NCBI GenBank assembly: GCA_964574815.1
Contig: CAZNPL010000008.1
Span: 1 to 64,000, forward strand
Source: CAZNPL01 sp964574815
Lineage (GTDB): Bacteria; Planctomycetota; Phycisphaerae; UBA1845
Length of the DNA stretch: 64,000 nt
Direction: 5' to 3'
How positions within the stretch are numbered: the first letter of the stretch is position 1; each line of letters opens with the position of its first letter. Below the pieces are notes generated by a model. That model saw only the letters and a list, made by a program, of their open reading frames with translations, did not search any database and had not been told where the DNA came from. This document shows, one piece after another, positions 52,792-62,418 of the stretch. A program made the translations under genes and the position numbers.

Positions 52792-53787
52792 ATGATTCAA
52801 GCTGTCCAGCGAATGAACGACAAACCCGGCGATCCGGGATACGACGAACGACTGGCGGCCTTCGAAGCCCGCATCGCCCGCGGCGACAAGGTCGAACCGG
52901 GCGACTGGATGCCCCACGACTACCGCCGCCAGTTGATCCGACTGATCCAAAACCACGCCAACAGCGAGATCTGCGGCGCACTGCCCGAGGGCGGCTGGAT
53001 CCCCCACGCCCCTTCCTTCAAGCGAAAGCTCGCGCTCGTTGCCAAGGTTCAGGACGAGGTCGGCCACGCCCAACTGCTCTACCGCGCGGCCGAAACGCTC
53101 GGCAAGTCGCGCGAGCAAATGATCAATGAACTCCTCTCCGGAAAAGCCAAGTTCTCCAACGTCTTCCACTACCACGCCGAAACGTGGGCCGACGTCGCCA
53201 TCATCGCGTGGCTGATCGACGCAGCCGCCATCATTAATCAAACGATGATGGCCGAGGGATCCTACGGCCCGTACGCCCGAGCATTGAAACGCATCTGCTA
53301 CGAGGAGGCTTTCCACCTGACCCACGGCTACGACATGTGCATCACGCTCGCCCGTGGCAGCAAGCTACAGCGAGATATGCTCCAGGACGCACTGACGCGC
53401 TGGTGGAAGCCGATCATGATGTTCCACGGCCCGTCGGACACGGTCTCGCAGCACACCGAACAGCTCATGCGCTGGGGCATCAAACTGAAAACCAATGACC
53501 AGCAGCGGCAGCAGTTCCTCAAACAATACGTGCCCAGGATTCTCGAACTCGAGCTGAAACCGCCCGACGAAAACCTCCGCTTCGACGAACAGGCCAAGGA
53601 ATGGCGGTATACCGAACCCGACTGGCAGGAATTCATGGACGTCGTCCGCGGAAACGGCCCGGCCAGCGCCGAACGCCTGGCGACCCGCCGCCTCGCTCAC
53701 GATGAGGGCGCCTGGGTCCGAAGTGCACTCGAGGCTGCGGCTGAAGGACGGCCCGCCCCGATACGGCCCGCGGCGTGCACGAACTGA
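52792..53787 (+). CDS. paaA: phenylacetyl-CoA 1,2-epoxidase subunit PaaA
   Basis: A 331-residue catalytic diiron subunit of the phenylacetyl-CoA epoxidase. Ferritin-like helices supply metal ligands in 'KVQDEVGHAQLLYRAAE' (E-x-x-H) and 'ICYEEAFHLTHGYDMCI' (E-x-x-H). The segment 'RWWKPIMMFHGPSD' and the end 'MDVVRGNGPASAERLATRRLAHDEGAWVRSAL' are family-typical. With PaaC, PaaB and PaaE it opens the aromatic ring of phenylacetyl-CoA to an epoxide using O2. The start ATG 52792 follows AGAGGT. Confidence 0.94.
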   Translation: MIQAVQRMNDKPGDPGYDERLAAFEARIARGDKVEPGDWMPHDYRRQLIRLIQNHANSEICGALPEGGWIPHAPSFKRKLALVAKVQDEVGHAQLLYRAAETLGKSREQMINELLSGKAKFSNVFHYHAETWADVAIIAWLIDAAAIINQTMMAEGSYGPYARALKRICYEEAFHLTHGYDMCITLARGSKLQRDMLQDALTRWWKPIMMFHGPSDTVSQHTEQLMRWGIKLKTNDQQRQQFLKQYVPRILELELKPPDENLRFDEQAKEWRYTEPDWQEFMDVVRGNGPASAERLATRRLAHDEGAWVRSALEAAAEGRPAPIRPAACTN

Positions 53788-53794
53788 CGGACTT

Positions 53795-54121
53795 ATGACC
53801 GATACCCAATGGAAAGTCTTCGAGGTGTTTCATCAGCAGGCCCGCGGAGAGCCGCATATCCACGTCGGCTCGATTCACGCGCCCGACGCGGATGTTGCCC
53901 TGGTGATGGCCAAGGAGCAGTACGGCCGCCGCCAGGCCAGCGTGAGCTTCTGGGTGGTGCCGGCCGACGCTATCACCGCCACCGCGTATGACGACGCAGA
54001 CATGTTCGACCACGGCACCGACAAGAGCTACCGCGAAGCCTATGGCTACAAAACGACCAAGCGTCGCATCAAGTCGCAAACGACCAAGCGACCTAAACAC
54101 CTGCGCGAAACCGGCGACTAG
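53795..54121 (+). CDS. paaB: phenylacetyl-CoA epoxidase subunit PaaB
   Basis: A 108-residue small structural subunit starting at ATG 53795, 7 bp after paaA. It has the PaaB pattern 'WKVFEVFHQQARGEPHIHVGSIHAPDADVALVMAKEQYGRR' and 'SFWVVPADAITAT'. It bridges the PaaA-PaaC catalytic pairs. The open frame starting at 53702 overlaps paaA and is not the real start. Confidence 0.92.
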   Translation: MTDTQWKVFEVFHQQARGEPHIHVGSIHAPDADVALVMAKEQYGRRQASVSFWVVPADAITATAYDDADMFDHGTDKSYREAYGYKTTKRRIKSQTTKRPKHLRETGD

Positions 54122-54127
54122 AACACG

Positions 54128-54916
54128 ATGGGGATGATTTACGAAACGCCTGACGACATCCGTGGTGATGCAAAGGAGGCGCTCATCGACTTGCTCTACC
54201 GCCTGGCGGATGACGACCTGATCGTAGGCCACCGAAACTCCGAGTGGACCGGCTTGGCCCCCATCCTCGAAGCTGACATCGCCTTCTCGTCGATTGCCCA
54301 GGATCAGATGGGTCAGGCGGCCGCCTACTACCGCCTGCTCCACGAACTCGGCGAGCCCGACCCGGACACCAACGCGTTCCTTCGCGGTCCGGCCGACTTC
54401 CGCTGCGCGTCGATTGCGGCCCTGGAACGTGGCAACTGGGCCTTCAGCACCGTTCGACTCTATTCCTACGAGGTGGCCAAGAGCATCCGCATTGCGGCGC
54501 TGAGTGACAGCACCTACAGGCCCCTCGCCAACCTGGCGCGGAAGATGCGCGGCGAGCAGAAGTATCACCTGATGCACGCCGAGATGTGGATCAAGAAGCT
54601 CGGCAACGCGACCGACGACAGCAATCGCCTGATGCAGCGAGCCCTCGACGAGCTGTACCCCCACGCGCTGGGCATCTTCGAGCCGACACAGAAGGACGAC
54701 GCCATCTCTTCAGCGGGGATAGCGTCCCGCGAGGCCGACCTGTGTCGGGACTGGACGGAGAAGACCCGACCTCTTCTGACCGACGCGGGCCTCGTTGTGC
54801 CCGATGATGCGGAACCGATCTACGGAGGGCGGCAGGGACGGCACCCGCCCGAGCTGGCCGTTCTTCTGGAAGCGATGCAGAAGGTCTACAGACTCGATCC
54901 GACGGCATCCTGGTAA
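54128..54916 (+). CDS. paaC: phenylacetyl-CoA epoxidase subunit PaaC
   Basis: A 262-residue structural partner of PaaA with degenerate diiron helices. It shows 'LYRLADDDLIVGHRNSEWTGLAPILEADIAFSSIAQDQMGQA', 'RGNWAFSTVRLYSYEVAKSIRIAAL' and 'RGEQKYHLMHAEMWIKKLG'. It begins 6 bp after paaB and is required for the active complex. The epoxidase core A-B-C is complete. Confidence 0.94.
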   Translation: MGMIYETPDDIRGDAKEALIDLLYRLADDDLIVGHRNSEWTGLAPILEADIAFSSIAQDQMGQAAAYYRLLHELGEPDPDTNAFLRGPADFRCASIAALERGNWAFSTVRLYSYEVAKSIRIAALSDSTYRPLANLARKMRGEQKYHLMHAEMWIKKLGNATDDSNRLMQRALDELYPHALGIFEPTQKDDAISSAGIASREADLCRDWTEKTRPLLTDAGLVVPDDAEPIYGGRQGRHPPELAVLLEAMQKVYRLDPTASW

Positions 54917-54924
54917 ACAGAACC

Positions 54925-55434
54925 ATGAACCAAGCCGGTAACGATCAATCGAAACTCAATCGCGTCTGGGAAGTGCTCGCCCGCATCCCCGACCCGGAGA
55001 TCCCGCTCGTCTCGGTCGTCGAGCTTGGAATGATCGACGACGCTCGCTTGGAGGAGGACGGCGTCCGCGTCAGGATGACCCCGACCTTCGCCGCCTGCCC
55101 CGCCATCCAGCACATACGAAACCACATTCGAAACGCGCTCTCCGAGGCCGGCTTCAGGTGCGTCGAGGTGGACGTCGTCTTCGATCCGCCGTGGAGCACC
55201 GACCGCATCACGCCTGAGGGACTCCAGAAGCTCAAGCAATCGGGGTTCGCCGTCCCCGAACGCATGGAAGGCCGCCCGGTTGAGCTCGCGGACCTGCAAA
55301 GCGTCCCCTGCCCAAACTGCAATTCAACCGACACGACGATGGAGTCGTCCTTCGGACCGACGCTGTGCAGATCCATCCACTACTGCAACAAATGCCTGCA
55401 GTCGTTCGAGCACTTCAAGCCCCTCTCGTCCTGA
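54925..55434 (+). CDS. paaD: phenylacetyl-CoA degradation protein PaaD (Fe-S maturation)
   Basis: A 169-residue member of the MIP18/DUF59-PaaD group: 'RIPDPEIPLVSVVELGMIDDARLEEDGVRVRMTPTFAACPA' and a C-terminal four-Cys cluster 'CPNCNSTDTTMESSFGPTLCRSIHYCNKC'. PaaD is thought to mature the Fe-S cluster of the PaaE reductase. It follows paaC by 8 bp. paaE itself is absent, so the epoxidase must use a reductase encoded elsewhere. Confidence 0.92.
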   Translation: MNQAGNDQSKLNRVWEVLARIPDPEIPLVSVVELGMIDDARLEEDGVRVRMTPTFAACPAIQHIRNHIRNALSEAGFRCVEVDVVFDPPWSTDRITPEGLQKLKQSGFAVPERMEGRPVELADLQSVPCPNCNSTDTTMESSFGPTLCRSIHYCNKCLQSFEHFKPLSS

Positions 55435-55510
55435 ACGCCTCTATGATCGAGCCTTCATTGCCATGGTCCTGCCTGTCATGTTCGGGTTGGATATGTCCCA
55501 GGAGTGCACC

Positions 55511-56350
55511 GTGAGACCTGATACGTTCTCCAAAACATGCGCGACCACTCAGCAGGCTGCGCGATGTCGTGGTTGTCGCCGAATGCCGTCGCCTGGTTCC
55601 GCGTTCTTTCGGATCGTGCTGCTCGCGATTCCCTTTCTGTCTCCGGGCTTGGCCGGATGTCCCCGTCCGCAGGCAGAGCGTTCGTTCGCAGGTGAGCCGA
55701 GCGCAAGACCCGGCATCAACGACGCCTACAGGAACGCCGACGTTGACAAGTGGCTCGATCGCTTCGAATCAGAGTCGCGCGAGATCTACGTTAACCGCGA
55801 ACAGCTTCTCGACTTACTGAACCTCCGGCCCGGTATGGACGTGGCCGATGTAGGCGCCGGCACCGGTTTCATGGCCATGATGATGGCCGAGAGCGTCGGC
55901 CCCGCCGGTACGGTCTACGCGGTCGACATCTCTGCGGAGTTCATCAGCTACATCCAACGGCGCGCCGAGACAGCCGCCCTTGAAAACGTGCAGACCGTCC
56001 ATTGCACTCAGAGATCCACCGAGTTGCCACCGCAGTCGATCGACCTGGCCTTCATCTGCGACACCTACCACCACTTCGAACACCCGGCCAGCACGATGAA
56101 GTCCCTCCTCCAGGCGTTGAGGCCGGGCGGTGAAGTCGTGGTAGTCGATTTCAAACGTATCCCCGGCGTAAGCCGCGAGTGGGTTCTCAACCACGTCCGC
56201 GCCGGACGGGAGGTGGTCATCCACGAGATCGTCGAGGCTGGCTTCGAGCTGATTCCCGATGAAATCGAAGCGCCCTTTCTGGAAGAGAACTACCTGGTAC
56301 GTTTTCGAAAACGCGGGCGAATTGGGAATTCGCCGAACAGGTCCGGGTAG
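55511..56350 (+). CDS. exported class I SAM methyltransferase (predicted lipoprotein)
   Basis: About 279 residues from GTG 55511, chosen because AGGAG lies 6 bp upstream; ATG 55583 is an alternative. Residues about 26-50 are a hydrophobic export signal ending in lipobox 'SPGLAGC'. The body is a Rossmann methyltransferase: SAM loop 'MDVADVGAGTGFMAMMMAESVGPAGTVYAVDIS', motif 'SIDLAFICDTYHHFEHP' and 'LRPGGEVVVVDFKR'. SAM is not normally available outside the cytoplasm, so an exported copy is odd. It follows paaD, but a functional link is not evident. Confidence 0.8.
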   Translation: MRPDTFSKTCATTQQAARCRGCRRMPSPGSAFFRIVLLAIPFLSPGLAGCPRPQAERSFAGEPSARPGINDAYRNADVDKWLDRFESESREIYVNREQLLDLLNLRPGMDVADVGAGTGFMAMMMAESVGPAGTVYAVDISAEFISYIQRRAETAALENVQTVHCTQRSTELPPQSIDLAFICDTYHHFEHPASTMKSLLQALRPGGEVVVVDFKRIPGVSREWVLNHVRAGREVVIHEIVEAGFELIPDEIEAPFLEENYLVRFRKRGRIGNSPNRSG

Positions 56351-56721
56351 TCCCGGAAGAAACCGCGATCCGGCCTGCGCAGGCAAGGGGGATGACAGGG
56401 CGTCACGCTGCCGTCATCTCCGTCATGGCCCTGTTCTGGCCTGATTGCCGTGACGTCGAAGCAAGCTTGATCCGCTCCGGTTCGCCAATCAGGCCAGACA
56501 CGTATTTCCTCCAGAGGCGTACGCCTGAAAGTCCGATTACCGTAGCGGCGCTTCACAACGTCCGAAGCTACCGCCGCACGTGCGATAAACCGAACCGAAA
56601 CACGGAGTCATGCGGCTATCACAAATAGCCGTTTGTCACTGGGGGAAACGTATTTTAGATTGCCTTTGTGGCGGCGGGCAGCAAGAAGGGGCACGGTATA
56701 TTCACCTCGGGAACAAAACCC
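56351..56721. other. intergenic region with long inverted repeat
   Basis: 371 bp before the first TadG-like gene. It contains the 13-bp inverted repeat at 56435-56498 and probably the promoter of the TadG-like cluster, for which no strong -35/-10 is clear. Confidence 0.45.
56435..56498. repeat. 13-bp perfect inverted repeat
   Basis: TCTGGCCTGATTG (56435-56447) and its exact complement CAATCAGGCCAGA (56486-56498), separated by 38 nt. It could form a cruciform or an RNA hairpin ending the methyltransferase transcript. There is no following T-tract. Confidence 0.7.
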
Positions 56722-57915
56722 ATGACACCTGATCCATCATCTTACAGAGCCAGGGGAACCGTCCTCGTGCAGGTGGCCGTCGTCCTGACCGTGCTCCTGG
56801 GCTTTGTCGCCCTGACCATCGATACCGGACGCATGTACAACACGCGGGCCGATCTGGTCAATGCAGCCGATGCCGGCGCCATGGCAGCAGCGCAGTTTTA
56901 TACCAGCGATACGGGGCGGGCGATCAGGAACGGCACCTACCTCGGTGACTCGGCCGGTGCCACCAGAGCCGAAACGAGGCGTCTGGCCGGGGAAATCGTC
57001 TACGAGAACTATGCCTTGGGTGGCGTCAGGCTTCGAGTCAACAACGACGACATCGTCCCGGGCTGGTTCGATATGGAGAACCCGCAGAACCCGCTCCGGA
57101 CCGACGTGCCGGTTGATCAGTTTAACGCTGTGGAGGTCACGGTATGGCGGTCGGACGCGTCGGCCAACGGCGCCGTCGAACTCCTGTTCGCCCGGATCTT
57201 CGGCAAGGAAACGGTTGATGTCGGCGCCAGGGCGATCGCGGGCTTCGACGATCGATTCGCCGGCTACCGCCCGTCAGGACCGACCAGCCCTCTGACGCCC
57301 TTTGTGGTTCAGGAGGATGTGTTCGAGCAACTGTTAATAGACGGTCCCGATGAACTCAGCTACGACAGCGACCTGGAGACAGTATATCGAGTCGGCGACG
57401 ACTTGCCGGAAGTCCACCTGTTTCCACTCGAAATCGAAACCGCAGATAACAGAAGCGCCGGAGCGGGGAATTTCGGGACCCTCAACGTCGGCATTGTCAA
57501 TCAGGGCACGAGCGCCCTCGGCGCCCAGATCGAAAGCGGCATCTCGTTGGAAGACCTCGAAACCGAGATTGGCACGAGCGATCTCTCCTTCGTTTCAGAT
57601 GCCGGCGACCCGATCACCTACAACGTCACCGGCAATCCCGGCTTGTCAGCCGGTGTCGAGCCTTACATCCAGGCCCGCGTCGGCGATATCATCGGGTTCT
57701 TCCTCTACTCCAACGTCTCCGGCGGCGGCGCCGATGCAACGTACACGATCACCGGACTGCGATTTGGACGCCTGCTGGAGGTTGATCTCACGACCTCAAA
57801 CGAAGCCCGCAGGGTCGTCGTTCAACCGATCGCCTACACGGATCCGAATGTCGTGGTGAGCGAGTTGGCGCCGAGCACCAACGGGCTTATCGGAAGATTG
57901 ATGCTGCTCCGCTGA
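56722..57915 (+). CDS. TadG-like protein, paralog 1
   Basis: A 397-residue protein starting at ATG 56722. The N-terminal membrane helix and following helix 'VLVQVAVVLTVLLGFVALTIDTGRMYNTRADLVNAADAGAMAAAQFY' match the TadE/TadG-like pilus-assembly domain. The central part ('GVRLRVNNDDIVPGWFDMENPQNPLRTDVPVDQFNAVEVTV...') and the C-terminal part, ending 'GLIGRLMLLR', are shared with the next two genes and have no domain I can name. It was probably founded by duplication. Tad secretion genes are absent from the window. Confidence 0.8.
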   Translation: MTPDPSSYRARGTVLVQVAVVLTVLLGFVALTIDTGRMYNTRADLVNAADAGAMAAAQFYTSDTGRAIRNGTYLGDSAGATRAETRRLAGEIVYENYALGGVRLRVNNDDIVPGWFDMENPQNPLRTDVPVDQFNAVEVTVWRSDASANGAVELLFARIFGKETVDVGARAIAGFDDRFAGYRPSGPTSPLTPFVVQEDVFEQLLIDGPDELSYDSDLETVYRVGDDLPEVHLFPLEIETADNRSAGAGNFGTLNVGIVNQGTSALGAQIESGISLEDLETEIGTSDLSFVSDAGDPITYNVTGNPGLSAGVEPYIQARVGDIIGFFLYSNVSGGGADATYTITGLRFGRLLEVDLTTSNEARRVVVQPIAYTDPNVVVSELAPSTNGLIGRLMLLR

Positions 57916-58103
57916 GCTGCGCCCGCTGTAACGAAAGCTAGCCACGTCTCTGACGAAATCGAGATAGCACCGGCCCGCAGCCACCGGCGTCGTTGCAGAC
58001 GAACTGCTTGAAAGGCAGACCAATTCCTTATCGGGCCGAGGTCTCTTTGCTGCTGCACCTCCCGAATCGTACTTTTCATAATGCGGGTTAGGAGGGAAAT
58101 GCC

Positions 58104-59336
58104 ATGAATCGCCAAATCCGGAGAGAGTGTGTGTACCGTCCGTCTATTTCGCAACGGTCGGTTGGAAGGACGTGCCGGCGTGGCGCCGTCATCGTCCAGG
58201 TCGTGGTTGCGCTGGCCATGGTCATCGGGTTCGCTGCCCTGACGATCGACGTGGGGGTCATGTACAACACGCGATCCGACCTTCAACACGCGGCCGATGC
58301 GGCCGCTCTGGCCGGTGCTGCGTTCTACACAACCGATACGGCCATGGGGATCCGCCGGGGCGCCTACGAGAACCCCCTGGCCTTGGCAACCAGTGAAGTC
58401 CGATCCCGGGCGCAGCCGATTTCATCCGAACACACCGCGTTCGGACAGGTCACCATCAATCTCGAGGCTGCCGATGTCGTCCCGGGCTGGTTCGATTTTG
58501 ACAACCCAAACGCCCCGTTGAACACCGGCGTGCCACCGAGTCAGTTCAACGCGGTCCAGGTCCTCGAGCGACGTACGGCCGGGAGCCAGAACGGGTCGCT
58601 CAGCCTGATGTTCGCCAACATCTTCGGAAACGGGGAGGCCAACATCACGGCGGGGGCGATCGCCGGGTTCGACGATCGCTTCGCGGGCTTTACGCCGAAC
58701 GGTCCCGATACGTCGCTCACACCCTTTGTCATCCACGATGACGTTTTCGAGTGGCTGACCGTGAACGGCCCCGACGACTACGGCTACGACCCGGACCTGG
58801 ACCAGATCAACAACTTCGGCGACGGGATCCCGGAGGTGCAGCTCTATCCCTACAAGGAGTCGAGCGACGGTGACGGCGTGGGGGCGGGCAACTTCGGACT
58901 GCTCAACGTGGGCGTTCCCAACCAGGGCCTGACGGGCGTCTCGGATCAGATTCTCAATGGCATCAGCTCCGAGGACCTGGAGGCCGAGGTCGGGACCAGC
59001 GAGGTGACGTTCTACGACGACTACAGCAGCCCAGTCACGTACGACATCACCGGCAACCCGGGGATCAAGACTGGTGTCGAACCGGACGTCGAGGCCAAGG
59101 TCGGCGATGTCATCGGCTTTTTCCTTTACGACATTCTGGACGATAACGGGTCCAACGCCGTGTACCGGATTACCGGTATGCGCTGGGGGCGGGTTGTGGG
59201 CGTGGTGCTCACCGGAAACCCGGACACGCGGCACATCGCGATTCAGCCGGTGACGTACTCGGGAACCGATATCATCATCGACGAGGACGCTCCCAGTTCG
59301 GGCGGACTCGTCGGGGTGTTGATGCTATTTCGTTAA
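58104..59336 (+). CDS. TadG-like protein, paralog 2
   Basis: A 410-residue protein starting at ATG 58104 behind AGGAGGG. N-terminal domain: 'AVIVQVVVALAMVIGFAALTIDVGVMYNTRSDLQHAADAAALAGAAFYTTDT'. The centre has the shared 'DVVPGWFDFDNPNAPLNTGVPPSQFNAVQV' and 'FDDRFAGFTPNGPDTSLTPFVI' blocks. The tail has 'GAGNFGLLNVGVPNQGLTGVSDQILNGISSEDL' and the end 'GLVGVLMLFR'. It is most like paralog 3. Confidence 0.82.
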   Translation: MNRQIRRECVYRPSISQRSVGRTCRRGAVIVQVVVALAMVIGFAALTIDVGVMYNTRSDLQHAADAAALAGAAFYTTDTAMGIRRGAYENPLALATSEVRSRAQPISSEHTAFGQVTINLEAADVVPGWFDFDNPNAPLNTGVPPSQFNAVQVLERRTAGSQNGSLSLMFANIFGNGEANITAGAIAGFDDRFAGFTPNGPDTSLTPFVIHDDVFEWLTVNGPDDYGYDPDLDQINNFGDGIPEVQLYPYKESSDGDGVGAGNFGLLNVGVPNQGLTGVSDQILNGISSEDLEAEVGTSEVTFYDDYSSPVTYDITGNPGIKTGVEPDVEAKVGDVIGFFLYDILDDNGSNAVYRITGMRWGRVVGVVLTGNPDTRHIAIQPVTYSGTDIIIDEDAPSSGGLVGVLMLFR

Positions 59337-59405
59337 CGTTCGCCGGCGCGCCGCGCGCGGTTCTGACTTGCGGTACCGCGAACATCTGCAATGGAGGGTA
59401 AAGTC

Positions 59406-60602
59406 GTGTATACCAAAGGGACTAATGCAAGCAGGCGGCCCCGAGCCGCCGTCATAGTTCAAGTTGCTGTCGCTTTGACTGTCTTATTCGGTTTCGCTGC
59501 GTTAACCGTCGACGTCGGCATGATGTACAACACACGGGCGGACCTCCAGGTGGCCGCCGACGCTGCCGCACTTGCCGGTACCATGCACTTCATCAGTGAC
59601 ACCGGACAGATCATTCGCATGGGCAACTACGACGGCGATCCGGCCACCACGACGTACAGCGAGGTGGCCACCGCCGCCTCCGGTATCGCCAACGAGAATT
59701 ACGCCTACGGCGGCGTGCGCCTTTCGCTCGAAGGCGCCGACATCGTCCCCGGCTGGTTCGATTTCAACAACCCGACCGCGCCGCTGCAAACCGGAGTTCC
59801 CGTCTCGCAATACAACGCTGCCCGGGTGACGGTGCGCCGTAGCGAGGGAACCGACAACGGCCCGCTGGACCTCCTGTTCGCCCACGTATTTGGAAACGAC
59901 ACCGCGAACATTGCGGCCTCGGCGATCGCCGCCTACGACGACCGCTTCGCGGCGTTCGTCCCGCAAGGCGACCGCACGCCACTGACGCCGTTTGTCATCC
60001 AGGAGGACATCTTCGAACATCTGGTCGTCAACGGGCCCGACAATTACGGCTACGACGACGATCTCGGTGAGATCGAGTACAACGGCGACGGGTTGAGTGA
60101 AATCAGCATCTACCCGTATAAGCAGTCCGGGGATGGCGACGGCGTGGGTGCGGGTAACTTCGGCCTGCTCAACGTTGGATCAGGCAATCATGGCACCACG
60201 GAAGTGGCGGACCAGATTCTCAACGGCATCACGCCCGAGGATCTCGAACTGGAAACGGGATCGAGCGAGCTGACGTTCTACGAAGACGATGGGTCGCCCG
60301 TGACTTACGAGATTACCGGGAATCCGGGAATGAGAACATCGCTCGAGAACGAAGTCGAGGAACGAATCGGGGACATCATCGGATTCTTCCTTTTCTCCTC
60401 GCTCGCCGGCAACGGCTCGAACACGACGTACACGATCACCGGACTGCGTTTCGGCCGTGTCCTCGATGTGGAACTGAACGGAAACCCGGACAATCGGATG
60501 ATCGTCGTTCAACCGGCCACCTACGCCAGCCCCGAGATCGCCACGCACGGAAACGCGCCCGGCTCCGGTGGCCTGGTCGGCAACCTGCAACTCGTGCGAT
60601 AG
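59406..60602 (+). CDS. TadG-like protein, paralog 3
   Basis: About 398 residues from GTG 59406, preferred because GGAGGG lies 8 nt upstream; ATG 59391 is possible. 'AVIVQVAVALTVLFGFAALTVDVGMMYNTRADLQVAADAAALAG' begins the family domain, followed by 'DIVPGWFDFNNPTAPLQTGVPVSQYNAARVTVRR' and the same central and C-terminal blocks ('GAGNFGLLNVGSGNHGTTEVADQILNG', 'TYTITGLRFGRVLDVEL'). A terminator hairpin follows at 60664. Together the three genes form one tandem cluster. Confidence 0.82.
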   Translation: MYTKGTNASRRPRAAVIVQVAVALTVLFGFAALTVDVGMMYNTRADLQVAADAAALAGTMHFISDTGQIIRMGNYDGDPATTTYSEVATAASGIANENYAYGGVRLSLEGADIVPGWFDFNNPTAPLQTGVPVSQYNAARVTVRRSEGTDNGPLDLLFAHVFGNDTANIAASAIAAYDDRFAAFVPQGDRTPLTPFVIQEDIFEHLVVNGPDNYGYDDDLGEIEYNGDGLSEISIYPYKQSGDGDGVGAGNFGLLNVGSGNHGTTEVADQILNGITPEDLELETGSSELTFYEDDGSPVTYEITGNPGMRTSLENEVEERIGDIIGFFLFSSLAGNGSNTTYTITGLRFGRVLDVELNGNPDNRMIVVQPATYASPEIATHGNAPGSGGLVGNLQLVR

Positions 60603-60663
60603 GAGAGCGCATGAGCCGGCTGGGACCGGCGGATTGAGTACGTGACGCCGACCATTCATCCGG

Positions 60664-60694
60664 GCGTCCAGGGTAAGATCGGTGCCCTGGACGC
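60664..60694 (+). terminator. terminator after the TadG-like cluster
   Basis: 10-bp stem GCGTCCAGGG/CCCTGGACGC (60664-60673 with 60685-60694), an 11-nt loop and a CTTT start of a weak T-tract, 62 bp after the third gene's stop. Confidence 0.7.
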
Positions 60695-60823
60695 CTTTGC
60701 GTTTCGGCCGGAGGCCAGCCACGACCCCGCCGACCACCAACACCCTTGAACCATTGAGCCCGTCGCTGGAACCGGGCCGCCTCTGTCGCTACACTTCCGC
60801 CCAACTGCTTACGGAGGTGTTAA

Positions 60824-62371
<1,548 letters not shown>

Positions 62372-62418
62372 TTTTCGGGATAAGCGTACAGGTGTCTAAT
62401 TACCCGCCACGTGCGAGA

